This document shows positions 26,915-36,373 of a DNA stretch of 64,000 bases, piece by piece. The notes under the pieces were generated by a model. That model was not told where the DNA came from. It did not search any database and worked only from the letters and a program-made list of their open reading frames with translations. How positions within the stretch are numbered: the first letter of the stretch is position 1; the number at the start of each line of letters is the position of its first letter. The translations under genes were made by a program, and so were the position numbers. The DNA is from Methylovorus menthalis (lineage in GTDB: Bacteria > Pseudomonadota > Gammaproteobacteria > Burkholderiales > Methylophilaceae), in assembly GCF_020523625.1 (NCBI RefSeq), contig NZ_JAJAQH010000006.1, forward strand, positions 682,001 to 746,000, written 5' to 3'.

Positions 26915-28099
26915 ATGGCTAACGATCCCGGTTGGGGCAACCGCAATAATGACGGCCCGCCCGATTTGGACGAGGTGTTGCGCCAGTTCAGCCGCAAGCT
27001 GAATGGCCTGTTTGGCAGATCCCCCAAAGGCGGTCAGTCGCCACAGACCGAGGGCAGCGGTATTCCTGTGCTGCCTATCGTGGGCTTGATTGCCGTGATC
27101 TGGTTTGCTACCGGCTTTTATATCGTCGACCAGGGGTCTCGCGGCGTGGTATTGCGATTCGGCAAGCATGTGGAAACCACATTGCCCGGTCCGCGCTGGC
27201 ACATGCCTTACCCTGTTGAAAGTGTCGATGTCATCAATATGGAGCAGGTGCGTACCATTGAAGTGGGTTACCGCTCGGCTGAAGGCGGTTCAGGCCGCAG
27301 CAAGGAATTGCGCGAATCCCTTATGCTGACGGATGACGAGAACATTATTGATCTGCAGTTTGCGGTGCAGTACAACCTCAAGAATGTGGAAGAAGCGTTG
27401 TTCAACAACCGCTCTGCCGAAGAGTCTGTGCGCGGGATTGCCGAGACAGCGATTCGTGAAATCGTTGGCAAGAGCAAGATGGACTTTGCCTTATACGAAG
27501 GCCGTGAGGAAGTAGCTGTTGAAGCCAAGAAGCTGATGCAGGAAATCCTGGATCGCTACAATACCGGTATTAATGTGGTGAATGTCACCATGCAGAATGC
27601 GCAACCTCCCGAGCAGGTGCAGGCTGCGTTTGATGATGCGGTGAAAGCCGGCCAGGATCTGGAGCGTCAGAAAAACGAAGGCCAGGCGTATGCCAACGAT
27701 ATCATTCCAAAAGCGCGTGGTACCGCCTCGCGTCTCTTGGAGGAAGCGGCTGGTTACAAGCTGCGCGTTGAGAACGAAGCCCAAGGTAATGCCAGCCGGT
27801 TTGAGCAGGTGTTAACCCAATATCAGCGTGCACCCGAAGTCACTCGCCAGCGTCTTTATCTGGATGCCCAGGAGCAGATTCTCTCCAACGTAAGCAAGGT
27901 GGTCGTTGACCAAAAGGGCGGTAACAGCCTGTTGTACTTGCCACTGGACAAGCTTCTTGCCAACACAGGCGGCACAGCCACGGCGGCGCCCTCATTGAAT
28001 GCGCCAACGACAACGCCTGCCAGCACCTTGCCTGAAATTGACCTGAACAATCTGCGTTCACGCGACAGCTTCCGTAGTCGTGATCGTGAAAGCCGATAA
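26915..28099 (+). CDS. hflK: FtsH modulator HflK
   Basis: Inner-membrane SPFH-family protein that forms a cage with HflC around the protease FtsH and tunes its activity. A Gly/Asn/Pro-rich cytoplasmic N-terminus (NDPGWGNRNNDGPPDLDEVL) is followed by one membrane helix (about residues 50-70), the SPFH/Band-7 domain, a long coiled coil and a flexible Thr/Ala-rich tail. 394 residues. It overlaps the same operon as hflC, 9 bp downstream. Confidence 0.97.
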   Translation: MANDPGWGNRNNDGPPDLDEVLRQFSRKLNGLFGRSPKGGQSPQTEGSGIPVLPIVGLIAVIWFATGFYIVDQGSRGVVLRFGKHVETTLPGPRWHMPYPVESVDVINMEQVRTIEVGYRSAEGGSGRSKELRESLMLTDDENIIDLQFAVQYNLKNVEEALFNNRSAEESVRGIAETAIREIVGKSKMDFALYEGREEVAVEAKKLMQEILDRYNTGINVVNVTMQNAQPPEQVQAAFDDAVKAGQDLERQKNEGQAYANDIIPKARGTASRLLEEAAGYKLRVENEAQGNASRFEQVLTQYQRAPEVTRQRLYLDAQEQILSNVSKVVVDQKGGNSLLYLPLDKLLANTGGTATAAPSLNAPTTTPASTLPEIDLNNLRSRDSFRSRDRESR

Positions 28100-28108
28100 G
28101 GGACAGCA

Positions 28109-28987
28109 ATGAACATGAAAAACTTAAGCACAGTGTTAATTGGCCTGATTGCAGCGCTGCTGTTGGTCAGTTTGTCTGCCTTTACCGTTGATCAGCGTGA
28201 ATACGCCCTGGTATTCCGTCTGGGTGAAATCGTTTCGGTCAAAAAAGAGCCTGGTCTGTATTTCAAGATGCCATTTGTCGAGAATGTGCGGTACTTCGAC
28301 AAGCGCATCCTGACCCTTAACTGGGTAGAGCCTGACCGCTTTCTGACCAGCGAGAAAAAGAACGTGCTGGTGGATTCCTTCGTTAAATGGCGCATTGTTG
28401 ATCCTGCCAAATACTACGTGTCGGTGAAGGGTGATGAGTTGCAGGCCGAACGTCGTCTCTCTCAAACCGTAAACGATGGTTTGCGTGCTGAGTTTGGTAA
28501 GCGCACGATTCACGACGTGGTGTCCGGTGAGCGTGGCCAGATCATGGAAATCCTGCGTCAGCGTGCTGATCGCGATGCCAAGGAATACGGCATTCAGGTA
28601 TTGGATGTGCGTCTGCGTCGTGTTGACCTGCCTCAGGAAGTCAGTGAGTCCGTGTACCAGCGTATGGAAGCGGAGCGTAAGCGCGTTGCCAACGAATTGC
28701 GCTCACAAGGTGCCGGTGCTGCCGAAAAAATTCGTGCAGATGCTGACCGCCAGCGTGAGGTCATCATTGCAGAGGCCTTCCGTGAAGCGCAGCGCATCAA
28801 GGGTGAGGGTGATGCCAAAGCCTCTGAAGTCTATACGCAGGCCTATGGTAAAAATCCTGAGTTCTATGCGTTCTATCGCAGCCTGGATGCTTACCGCAAT
28901 AGCTTCAAGAGCAAGAATGACGTGATGGTTCTGGAGCCTGATTCTGACTTCTTCAAGTATCTGCGCAGCCCGTCTGTCCGGAAGTAA
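28109..28987 (+). CDS. hflC: FtsH modulator HflC
   Basis: Partner of HflK. An N-terminal membrane helix (LSTVLIGLIAALLLVSLSAF) precedes an SPFH domain and a coiled coil (EAERKRVANELRSQGAGAAE, containing the conserved R-S-x-G-x-x-A turn). It ends with the FYAFYRSLDAYRNSF segment that is diagnostic for HflC. 292 residues, normal. Confidence 0.97.
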   Translation: MNMKNLSTVLIGLIAALLLVSLSAFTVDQREYALVFRLGEIVSVKKEPGLYFKMPFVENVRYFDKRILTLNWVEPDRFLTSEKKNVLVDSFVKWRIVDPAKYYVSVKGDELQAERRLSQTVNDGLRAEFGKRTIHDVVSGERGQIMEILRQRADRDAKEYGIQVLDVRLRRVDLPQEVSESVYQRMEAERKRVANELRSQGAGAAEKIRADADRQREVIIAEAFREAQRIKGEGDAKASEVYTQAYGKNPEFYAFYRSLDAYRNSFKSKNDVMVLEPDSDFFKYLRSPSVRK

Positions 28988-28990
28988 ACC

Positions 28991-29179
28991 TTGGGTTCTA
29001 CCTTGTTAACCGCGCTGGGTCTCATGTTGGTGCTGGAAGGGGTGCTGCCCCTGCTGGCCCCACAAGCCTGGCGCGATACGTTTAAGCGCATGGTGGAATT
29101 GAAAGATGGCCAGTTACGCTTTGTCGGCCTTGTTTCAATGGGCGTTGGCCTGTTGCTTCTTTTGTTTTTCAAGAATTAA
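28991..29179 (+). CDS. DUF2065 small membrane protein (TTG start)
   Basis: A 62-residue inner-membrane protein of the YjeT/DUF2065 family: helix 1 LLTALGLMLVLEGVLPLLAP, a short loop AWRDTFKRMVELKDGQLRFV, and helix 2 LVSMGVGLLLLLFF. The start is TTG three bases after the hflC stop, which gives the usual family N-terminus; an ATG at 29023 would remove most of helix 1. Genes of this family regularly follow hflC and precede hisZ/purA. The function is unknown, probably linked to HflKC-FtsH. Confidence 0.88.
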   Translation: MGSTLLTALGLMLVLEGVLPLLAPQAWRDTFKRMVELKDGQLRFVGLVSMGVGLLLLLFFKN

Positions 29180-29180
29180 A

Positions 29181-29213
29181 GCCACGACTTGTCCAGGTCG
29201 TGGCCTGATTTTC
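29181..29213 (+). terminator. Terminator-like hairpin after the hfl operon
   Basis: GCCACGAC and GTCGTGGC form a perfect 8-bp stem around 8 nt, followed by CTGATTTT. It starts two bases after the DUF2065 stop codon and probably ends the hfq-hfl transcript. Confidence 0.65.
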
Positions 29214-29365
29214 CCTTCATTCGAACCTCAAGCGGCGAGCTTCAGTTTCGCAAGCTGCCGCGAGTGGTTTACAATATAGGCCTTCCTGTTGCGGGTATGG
29301 TCGTTCCACCACTCCAGTCACAGCATGTAATGTCCGTTAACACGCCTCAACACTAAAGAATCATT

Positions 29366-30535
29366 ATGCGTAACTGGCTTTTACCAGAATACATAGAAGA
29401 TGTGCTGCCTGCAGAAGCGGCACGCATGGAAAATTTGCGTCGGCAATTGCTGGACCTGTTTGCCGTGCATGGCTATCAATTCGTGATTCCACCATTGCTG
29501 GAATATCTGGAGTCTCTGATTACTGGCGTTGGTCATGATCTGGACCTTGCTACTTTCAAAGTGGTGGACCAGCTGACCGGGCGCCTTATGGGTGTGCGCG
29601 CTGATACCACGCCGCAAGCGGCACGTATCGATGCGCACATGCTGAATAACCAGGGTGTCTCGCGCTTGTGTTATGCCGGTAGCGTGCTGCGCACGACACC
29701 CAGTGGCTTGGCGCAAACCCGCGAACCCTTGCAGCTGGGCGCTGAGCTGTTCGGCCATGCCGGGGTGGAAAGCGATATTGAGGTTCAGCGTCTCATGGTG
29801 AAAGCCTTGAAGCTGGCAGGCGTGACGCAGCTGCATCTGGATTTCAGTCATGTGGGTATTTTTCGGCACCTGATTCGGCTGGCTGGCGTTACTCCCGAAC
29901 TTGAGCAGGCCTTATATGCTGCCTTGCAAAGCAAGGATCAGGCGGAGGTCCGCAGTCTGACGGCTGGCCTGGATGCTGCAACCTCTGCCGCGCTGTGTGT
30001 GCTGACAGAGCTGAATGGTGGTGCAGACGTCCTGGAGCGTGCCGCCCAGGTATTGCCAGCGACATCCGCAATTGCAGCGGCATTGGCTGATTTGAAGCAA
30101 GTTGCACAACAATTGCAGGATCTGGACGTCAACGTCTGCTTTGATCTTGCCGAATTGCGCGGTTATCACTACCACAGTGGCATGGTGTTCGCAGCATATG
30201 CACAAGGCTATGCTGGCCCCTTGGCATTGGGTGGCCGCTACGATGAGGTCGGCTCGGCGTTTGGTCGTGCTCGTCCTGCCACTGGGTTCAGCCTGGACTT
30301 GCGTGGTCTGGTCACGGCATTGCCGCCCGCTGAAATCGCACAGGCTATTTTTGCACCGTATGATCACGACTCTGCGCTTACCGCGAAAGTCGATGCATTG
30401 CGCGCAGAAGGACAGATTGTCATTCAGGAATTGCCTGGGCACGAGTCTCATCGAAATGAATTGCAGTGTGACCGCCAGCTGGTAAAGCAGGGTGGAAGCT
30501 GGGAAGTGCAGGCTGTGTCAGCGACTGGCTTGTAA
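29366..30535 (+). CDS. hisZ: ATP phosphoribosyltransferase regulatory subunit HisZ
   Basis: HisRS paralogue without aminoacylation activity that forms a hetero-octamer with the short form of HisG for histidine synthesis. The protein (389 residues) starts MRNWLLPEYIEDVLPAEAARMENLRRQ, typical of HisZ. It retains the class II synthetase fold (VRADTTPQAARI, RYDEVGSAFGRARPATGFSL) and lacks the anticodon-binding domain. It implies that this organism carries short HisG elsewhere. Its position between DUF2065 and purA is conserved in betaproteobacteria. Confidence 0.96.
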   Translation: MRNWLLPEYIEDVLPAEAARMENLRRQLLDLFAVHGYQFVIPPLLEYLESLITGVGHDLDLATFKVVDQLTGRLMGVRADTTPQAARIDAHMLNNQGVSRLCYAGSVLRTTPSGLAQTREPLQLGAELFGHAGVESDIEVQRLMVKALKLAGVTQLHLDFSHVGIFRHLIRLAGVTPELEQALYAALQSKDQAEVRSLTAGLDAATSAALCVLTELNGGADVLERAAQVLPATSAIAAALADLKQVAQQLQDLDVNVCFDLAELRGYHYHSGMVFAAYAQGYAGPLALGGRYDEVGSAFGRARPATGFSLDLRGLVTALPPAEIAQAIFAPYDHDSALTAKVDALRAEGQIVIQELPGHESHRNELQCDRQLVKQGGSWEVQAVSATGL

Positions 30536-30563
30536 TTCACGGTTGCCGTCACTTCAGCATTAA

Positions 30564-31916
<1,353 letters not shown>

Positions 31917-31918
31917 GC

Positions 31919-32467
31919 TTGAAACCAATACACGAGCAGCGTCTGGCGTGGGCCATTACGGGCTCCGGGCATTATCTTCGCGAGTGCATTGATATCCTCA
32001 ATACGCTGGATCAGGTGGATTTGTTTCTTAGCAAGGCCGCTGCCGAAATATTGAAGCAATACGGTTACGAGCATAACGTCGGACGTGTCTATCAGGACAA
32101 AACCGCGAGTTCTGTGCCAGTAGAGCTGTTTTATCATGGTGCTTACCACACGGTCGTGGTCGCACCTGCTACCTCCAATACCGTTGCCAAGATGGTCTAC
32201 GGTATTTCGGATAATCTGGTTACCAATATTTTTGCGCAGGCTGGCAAGTGCCGTGTACCCAGCATTGTATTTGCCTGCGATACGGAGCCGGAGCTCGAGT
32301 CCGAGGCACCCCGCGAGCATATGGTCAAAGTCTATCCGCGTCGTATTGATCTTGAAAACATGGAAAAGCTGAAGACCTTTGACGACACCACAGTGGCAGG
32401 CGATATCGCCCAGTTACAAGCAGCAATCCAGACGCGGTTGGCATGGCTGAGAGACTCCTCTTCCTGA
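31919..32467 (+). CDS. dmrB: DmrB-type flavoprotein, likely dihydromethanopterin reductase
   Basis: A 182-residue flavodoxin-fold protein of the flavoprotein/archaeoflavoprotein group. The FMN-binding motifs are ITGSGHYLRECIDIL at the N-terminus and APATSNTVAKMVYGISDNLV in the middle. Family knowledge: DmrB reduces dihydromethanopterin to tetrahydromethanopterin (H4MPT), and the Burkholderia protein has been crystallised. The start is TTG at 31919 with GGAGG 6 bp upstream, partly inside purA. It overlaps the next gene by 25 bp. The assignment to DmrB rather than another archaeoflavoprotein (AfpA) is inferred from the cofactor-gene context. Confidence 0.8.
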   Translation: MKPIHEQRLAWAITGSGHYLRECIDILNTLDQVDLFLSKAAAEILKQYGYEHNVGRVYQDKTASSVPVELFYHGAYHTVVVAPATSNTVAKMVYGISDNLVTNIFAQAGKCRVPSIVFACDTEPELESEAPREHMVKVYPRRIDLENMEKLKTFDDTTVAGDIAQLQAAIQTRLAWLRDSSS

Positions 32468-33843
32468 CCGGCAAGCTGGCTGAAAAAAGCCTGCACAAGG
32501 TGCTGGAAGCCATGCAGCCTACCGATTTCAAATACCGCATCGCCCAGATCGGCGTTTCTGTCGCGGCATTGATGACCCCTGAACTTATCGTGCGCCGCTT
32601 GCCGGATGCCGGTGATGCTGATCGCATGCTGATTCCCGGACTCTGTCGTGGTGACTTGCGCATTCTGGAGGAAAAGTATGGCATTCCTGTGGAGCGCGGA
32701 CCGGAAGACCTGAAAGACTTGCCTCAATTTTTTGGCCACGGCGGAAAAGCGCCTGATCTCTCGCAACAAAGTGTCCGTATTTTCGCCGAGATTGTGGAGG
32801 CTCCCCAGCTTACTGTCGAAGGTATTGTGGCGCGTGCTACTTATTTTCGTGAGCAGGGAGCCGATGTTATCGACCTCGGCTGCCTGCCCAATACGCCTTT
32901 TCCGCATCTTGCGGATGCCATACAGGCGCTGAAGTCTGAAGGATTTTCAGTCAGCGTTGACTCATTGAATCATGATGATTTACTGCTGGCGGGCAAGGCG
33001 GGTGCGGATTATCTGTTAAGCCTGACAGAGCATAGCCTGTGGATAGCCGATGAAGTAGCGGCCACTCCGGTGCTGATCCCAGCAAAGTCTGGTAGTTTAC
33101 CTTCGCTTTATCGCGCGATTGACGGCATGCTGAAAAAAGGCCGCCCCTTTATTGCCGATGCCATTCTTGATCCCATCCCGTTTGGTCTGACAGACTCGAT
33201 TGTGCGCTATCAGCGCTTGCGTAAAAAATACCCAAAAATTGACATCATGATGGGGGTAGGTAACCTCACCGAGCTGACTGATGCTGACACCACAGGGATC
33301 AATGCCATTCTGTTTGGCATCATTACCGAGTTGAATGTAAATGCGGTGCTGGCGACTTCCGTGAGCCCTCACGCGACCAATGCGGTGGCAGAGGCCGATG
33401 TCGCACGCCGCGTCATGCATGCCGCTCGTGAGGACAGGCGCTTGCCACGAGATTACAGCAATGGCTTGCTGGGCCTGCATGATCGCCGACCATTTGGCTA
33501 TAGCGCTGAGGAAATCGCTGAGCTGGCTGCCCAGATCAAAGACCCCAGTTTCCGCATCCAGGTGAGCGAGCAGGGTGTGCATATTTATAATCGCGATGGC
33601 ATGTTCACCGCGACTGATCCGTTCACGCTTTATCCAGACCTGAAGGTAGATGATGACGCTTCGCACGCTTTTTATCTTGGCGTTGAGCTGGCCCGGGCAC
33701 AAATTGCCTGGCAGTTGAAAAAACGCTATAGCCAGGACGAAGAGCTGGAGTGGGGCGTCAACACAGTCCGAAAAGCACCAGAGGCCCGAGTGGCACATCG
33801 GGATGCCTCTCTTAAGGAAAAACGCAGCAAGGACAAGTCCTGA
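32443..33843 (+). CDS. Dihydropteroate synthase-like protein of the H4MPT cluster
   Basis: A 466-residue protein with a C-terminal TIM-barrel related to dihydropteroate synthase (GADVIDLGCLPNTPF, then VSVDSLNHDDL, comparable to the pterin-binding DIGG and SIDT motifs). An N-terminal extension of about 140 residues is of unknown role (DUF6513-like). Such proteins are known only from genomes with H4MPT-linked C1 transfer and are thought to act in methanopterin assembly, where an arylamine other than p-aminobenzoate is joined to the pterin. The reaction is not established. The C-terminus is strongly basic (KEKRSKDKS). It begins inside dmrB and ends 5 bp before the DUF447 gene. Confidence 0.85.
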   Translation: MAERLLFLTGKLAEKSLHKVLEAMQPTDFKYRIAQIGVSVAALMTPELIVRRLPDAGDADRMLIPGLCRGDLRILEEKYGIPVERGPEDLKDLPQFFGHGGKAPDLSQQSVRIFAEIVEAPQLTVEGIVARATYFREQGADVIDLGCLPNTPFPHLADAIQALKSEGFSVSVDSLNHDDLLLAGKAGADYLLSLTEHSLWIADEVAATPVLIPAKSGSLPSLYRAIDGMLKKGRPFIADAILDPIPFGLTDSIVRYQRLRKKYPKIDIMMGVGNLTELTDADTTGINAILFGIITELNVNAVLATSVSPHATNAVAEADVARRVMHAAREDRRLPRDYSNGLLGLHDRRPFGYSAEEIAELAAQIKDPSFRIQVSEQGVHIYNRDGMFTATDPFTLYPDLKVDDDASHAFYLGVELARAQIAWQLKKRYSQDEELEWGVNTVRKAPEARVAHRDASLKEKRSKDKS

Positions 33844-33848
33844 CATTC

Positions 33849-34463
33849 ATGAATATCCAAGGCTACCAGCAAGTGAAATCGGGAGAGATGATCCATGAAA
33901 CCATCGTCATCAGCACCGACGCGCAAGGCTCTCCGCACATTGCACCTTTTGGGGTAAGGGAGCGGGATGGCTTGATCCTGATCGCGCCATTTCGTCCATC
34001 TGCCAGCCTTGATAATCTTCTGGCCCGTCGCACGGCTGTCTTAAACCTGACCGATGATGTACGCATATTTGCGGGTGCTCTCAGTGGCCGAAGAGAATGG
34101 CCGGTACGAAAGGCAAGCTATGTGGAAGGCTATGTGCTCGAAGCCGCATTGGCGCACAGAGAACTGGTGCTGGAGGAGGTGGTGGAAGATGCCGAGCGCC
34201 CATTGCTTTATTTCCGTGTCGTGCATGAAGAAGTACATGCGGCATTTCGTGGCTTTAACCGTGCTCAGGCCGCGGTGGTTGAGCTTGCGGTCTTGGTCAG
34301 CCGCCTGCATATGTTGCCTGTAGAAAAAATTGAAGCCGAAATGAAGTATCTGAAAATTGCCATCGAAAAAACAGCGGGCCCGCGCGAGCATGAGGCATGG
34401 CAATGGCTGGTGGAGCGTGTTGCCCAACATCTGGCCGCCGGTGAGAAAAAGGGGCAGGCATGA
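33849..34463 (+). CDS. DUF447-family protein, H4MPT/methanofuran-associated
   Basis: A 204-residue protein of the DUF447 family: an N-terminal split-barrel flavin-reductase-like fold (MIHETIVISTDAQGSPHIAPFGV, then LLARRTAVLNLTDDVRIFAGAL), followed by a C-terminal helical part. The family is archaeal-like, and bacterial members occur in methylotrophs within H4MPT gene clusters. The function is not known; the fold suggests FMN or cofactor binding. It overlaps mfnB by 4 bp (ATGA), so the four-gene set is tightly coupled. Confidence 0.85.
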   Translation: MNIQGYQQVKSGEMIHETIVISTDAQGSPHIAPFGVRERDGLILIAPFRPSASLDNLLARRTAVLNLTDDVRIFAGALSGRREWPVRKASYVEGYVLEAALAHRELVLEEVVEDAERPLLYFRVVHEEVHAAFRGFNRAQAAVVELAVLVSRLHMLPVEKIEAEMKYLKIAIEKTAGPREHEAWQWLVERVAQHLAAGEKKGQA

Positions 34464-35164
34464 ACAAGTTTCTGGCTAGCGTCAGCAGTCTGCAGGAGGC
34501 CGAGATGATGTTGCCCCATGCTGACATTATTGATCTTAAGAATCCGTCGATGGGTGCGCTGGGGGCGTTGCCTGTTGATGTGATTGAACAAATTGTGCGT
34601 TATGTAGATGGTCGCAAACCCATCAGCGCTACCATAGGCGACCTGCCGATGGAACCAAAACCGGTAGTGGCTGCCATACAGGCGGTCGCCGCCACAGGCG
34701 TCGATATTGTTAAGGTTGGAATGTTCGCAGGTGATCAACTGGCTTGTGTCGAGGCTATAAAGCCAATGGCCAGATCGGGAATCAAAGTTGTAGCCGTGTT
34801 ATTTGCTGATAGCCCGCAAAAATCACTGCCTCTGGATGTATTTACTCAGGCAGGATTTTATGGCGTGATGCAGGATACCGCTATCAAAAATGGTTCCAGC
34901 CTTCTGGATCATCAAGACTTACTTCAGTTGCGAGCGTTTGTGCAAGAAGCGAGAGGTAATGATCTCATCTGCGGCTTGGCAGGTTCTTTGGGGGTGTTTC
35001 ACATAGAGCCCTTGGCAGCACTTGAGCCTGACTATCTTGGCTTTAGAAGTGCGTTATGTCACAAAAGCAATCGCACGACGACAATATCAGCGACGGGCGT
35101 AGCAGCCGTGAAAGAGATGTTGTTTAAATGCAACACAGCCTTGAAAGGCGCGCTGGCTGTGTAG
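34460..35164 (+). CDS. mfnB: (5-formylfuran-3-yl)methyl phosphate synthase MfnB
   Basis: First committed enzyme of the furan part of methanofuran: it condenses two glyceraldehyde-3-phosphates (DUF556, archaeal MJ1099 type). The 234 residues form a TIM barrel. Asp25 and Lys27 (ADIIDLKNPSMGALGAL) and Lys85 (VDIVKVGMF) fall at the same residue numbers I recall for the MJ1099 active site, and a D-T-A-I-K motif (residues 139-143) supplies the second Asp/Lys pair. In methylotrophs the product cofactor serves the formyltransferase/hydrolase complex (Fhc) in formaldehyde oxidation. Last gene of the cassette. Confidence 0.92.
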   Translation: MNKFLASVSSLQEAEMMLPHADIIDLKNPSMGALGALPVDVIEQIVRYVDGRKPISATIGDLPMEPKPVVAAIQAVAATGVDIVKVGMFAGDQLACVEAIKPMARSGIKVVAVLFADSPQKSLPLDVFTQAGFYGVMQDTAIKNGSSLLDHQDLLQLRAFVQEARGNDLICGLAGSLGVFHIEPLAALEPDYLGFRSALCHKSNRTTTISATGVAAVKEMLFKCNTALKGALAV

Positions 35165-35181
35165 TTTATGCAGTTAAGCAT

Positions 35182-35211
35182 TTGCAAGCACAGTTGGCTT
35201 TAAAGTATAGT
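35182..35211 (+). promoter_or_regulatory. Predicted sigma-70 promoter of the OmpA-family gene
   Basis: TTGCAA (35182-35187) and TATAGT (35206-35211) are 18 bp apart. The start codon follows after a 36-bp leader with a GGGAG ribosome binding site. Confidence 0.6.
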
Positions 35212-35247
35212 AAGCCTTAAATCTACAGTCACCGGGAGTTAAACCAT

Positions 35248-36318
35248 ATGAAGAAAAATCTGATCAGCATCGCAGTTGCTGGCGTTTTGGGTCTTGCTGC
35301 ATTGCATGCGAGCGCAGAAGAAGCTTATCAAGGTTCTTGGTACGCTCTGCCAGGTATCAATGTCATGAATGCTGACAATGACCTGAAAGCAGAAAACACC
35401 AGCGTAGGTGGGTTCCTGAAATTCGGTAAGGAGCTGAGCGAGCACTGGGATGTGCAAGTTGGCCTGAGCCATAACCGTGCTGATGAAGACTCCAGTCAGT
35501 TTACAGGTGGCAAGTACAAGCAAACCCTGCTGGGTGTTGATGCTTTGTACCTGTTCAGCCGCGAAAAATTCCGTCCATTCCTGCTTGCTGGTCTGGGCGC
35601 TGCACGTAACAACGTTGATTACAAGCCAAGTGCTGCTGGTTACGATGACAGCAATACGTCCTGGATGGCCAATGCTGGTCTGGGTTTCCAATACCTGTTC
35701 ACAGAACGTCTGGGCTTCCAGGCTGACCTGCGTCATGTATGGAGCCGTGCTGAGATTCAAGGCGACAAGGAAACCATTGGTAACAACTACCTGAACCTGG
35801 GTCTGATCTGGAAATTTGGCGCTGCTGAAAAGGTAGCTGCTGTTGAGCCAACTCCAGTGGCAGCTCCTGAGCCAGCTCCAGCTCCAGCACCTGTTGTTGC
35901 TGAGCCAGAGCCAGTCGGTCCAGCTCCAGCTGCTTTCGACAAGGTTACCTTGCAATCTGAAGTGCTGTTCGGCTTCGACAAGGACAACCTGAAAGAAGAA
36001 GGCAAGAAGGTTCTGAACGCTGACGTGGTTGAAAAGATGAAGGCTCATCCTGAAGTTGAGCTGGTGCTGATCACTGGTCACACTGACCGTATCGGCGATG
36101 AAGCTTACAACCAGAAGCTGTCTGAGCGTCGTGCCAATGCAGTTAAGAAGTACCTGGTAAGCCAAGGTATTGAAGCTAGCCGTCTGCATGCAGTAGGCAA
36201 GGGTGAAGCTGAGCCAGTGGCTGATTGCCAAGGCGTACGCGGCAAGAAGGCAATTGCTTGCTTGCAACCTAACCGCCGTGTTGTTGTAGAAATCGAAGTA
36301 CAACGCGCAGGTAACTAA
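35248..36318 (+). CDS. OmpA-family outer-membrane protein
   Basis: Major structural outer-membrane protein that anchors the envelope to peptidoglycan. It has a 23-residue signal peptide (cleavage after ALHASA) and an eight-stranded beta-barrel (about 25-190). A Pro/Ala linker with repeated PAPAP and EPEP follows, then an OmpA C-terminal domain with TGHTDRIGDEAYNQKLSERR, the diaminopimelate-binding motif. Two Cys residues (ADCQGVRGKKAIACL) form the usual disulfide. Codon use is strongly biased towards CTG, GGT and GCT relative to its neighbours, consistent with high expression. It has its own promoter and a strong terminator. Confidence 0.95.
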   Translation: MKKNLISIAVAGVLGLAALHASAEEAYQGSWYALPGINVMNADNDLKAENTSVGGFLKFGKELSEHWDVQVGLSHNRADEDSSQFTGGKYKQTLLGVDALYLFSREKFRPFLLAGLGAARNNVDYKPSAAGYDDSNTSWMANAGLGFQYLFTERLGFQADLRHVWSRAEIQGDKETIGNNYLNLGLIWKFGAAEKVAAVEPTPVAAPEPAPAPAPVVAEPEPVGPAPAAFDKVTLQSEVLFGFDKDNLKEEGKKVLNADVVEKMKAHPEVELVLITGHTDRIGDEAYNQKLSERRANAVKKYLVSQGIEASRLHAVGKGEAEPVADCQGVRGKKAIACLQPNRRVVVEIEVQRAGN

Positions 36319-36334
36319 GGTTATCTTCGTAGTG

Positions 36335-36362
36335 AAAAGCCCCGCTTTGCGGGGCTTTTTTA
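36335..36362 (+). terminator. Strong rho-independent terminator after the OmpA-family gene
   Basis: AAAAGCCCCGC and GCGGGGCTTTTT flank a TTT loop, giving a GC-rich stem followed by six T. Confidence 0.92.
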
Positions 36363-36373
36363 TGGGCTGAACC

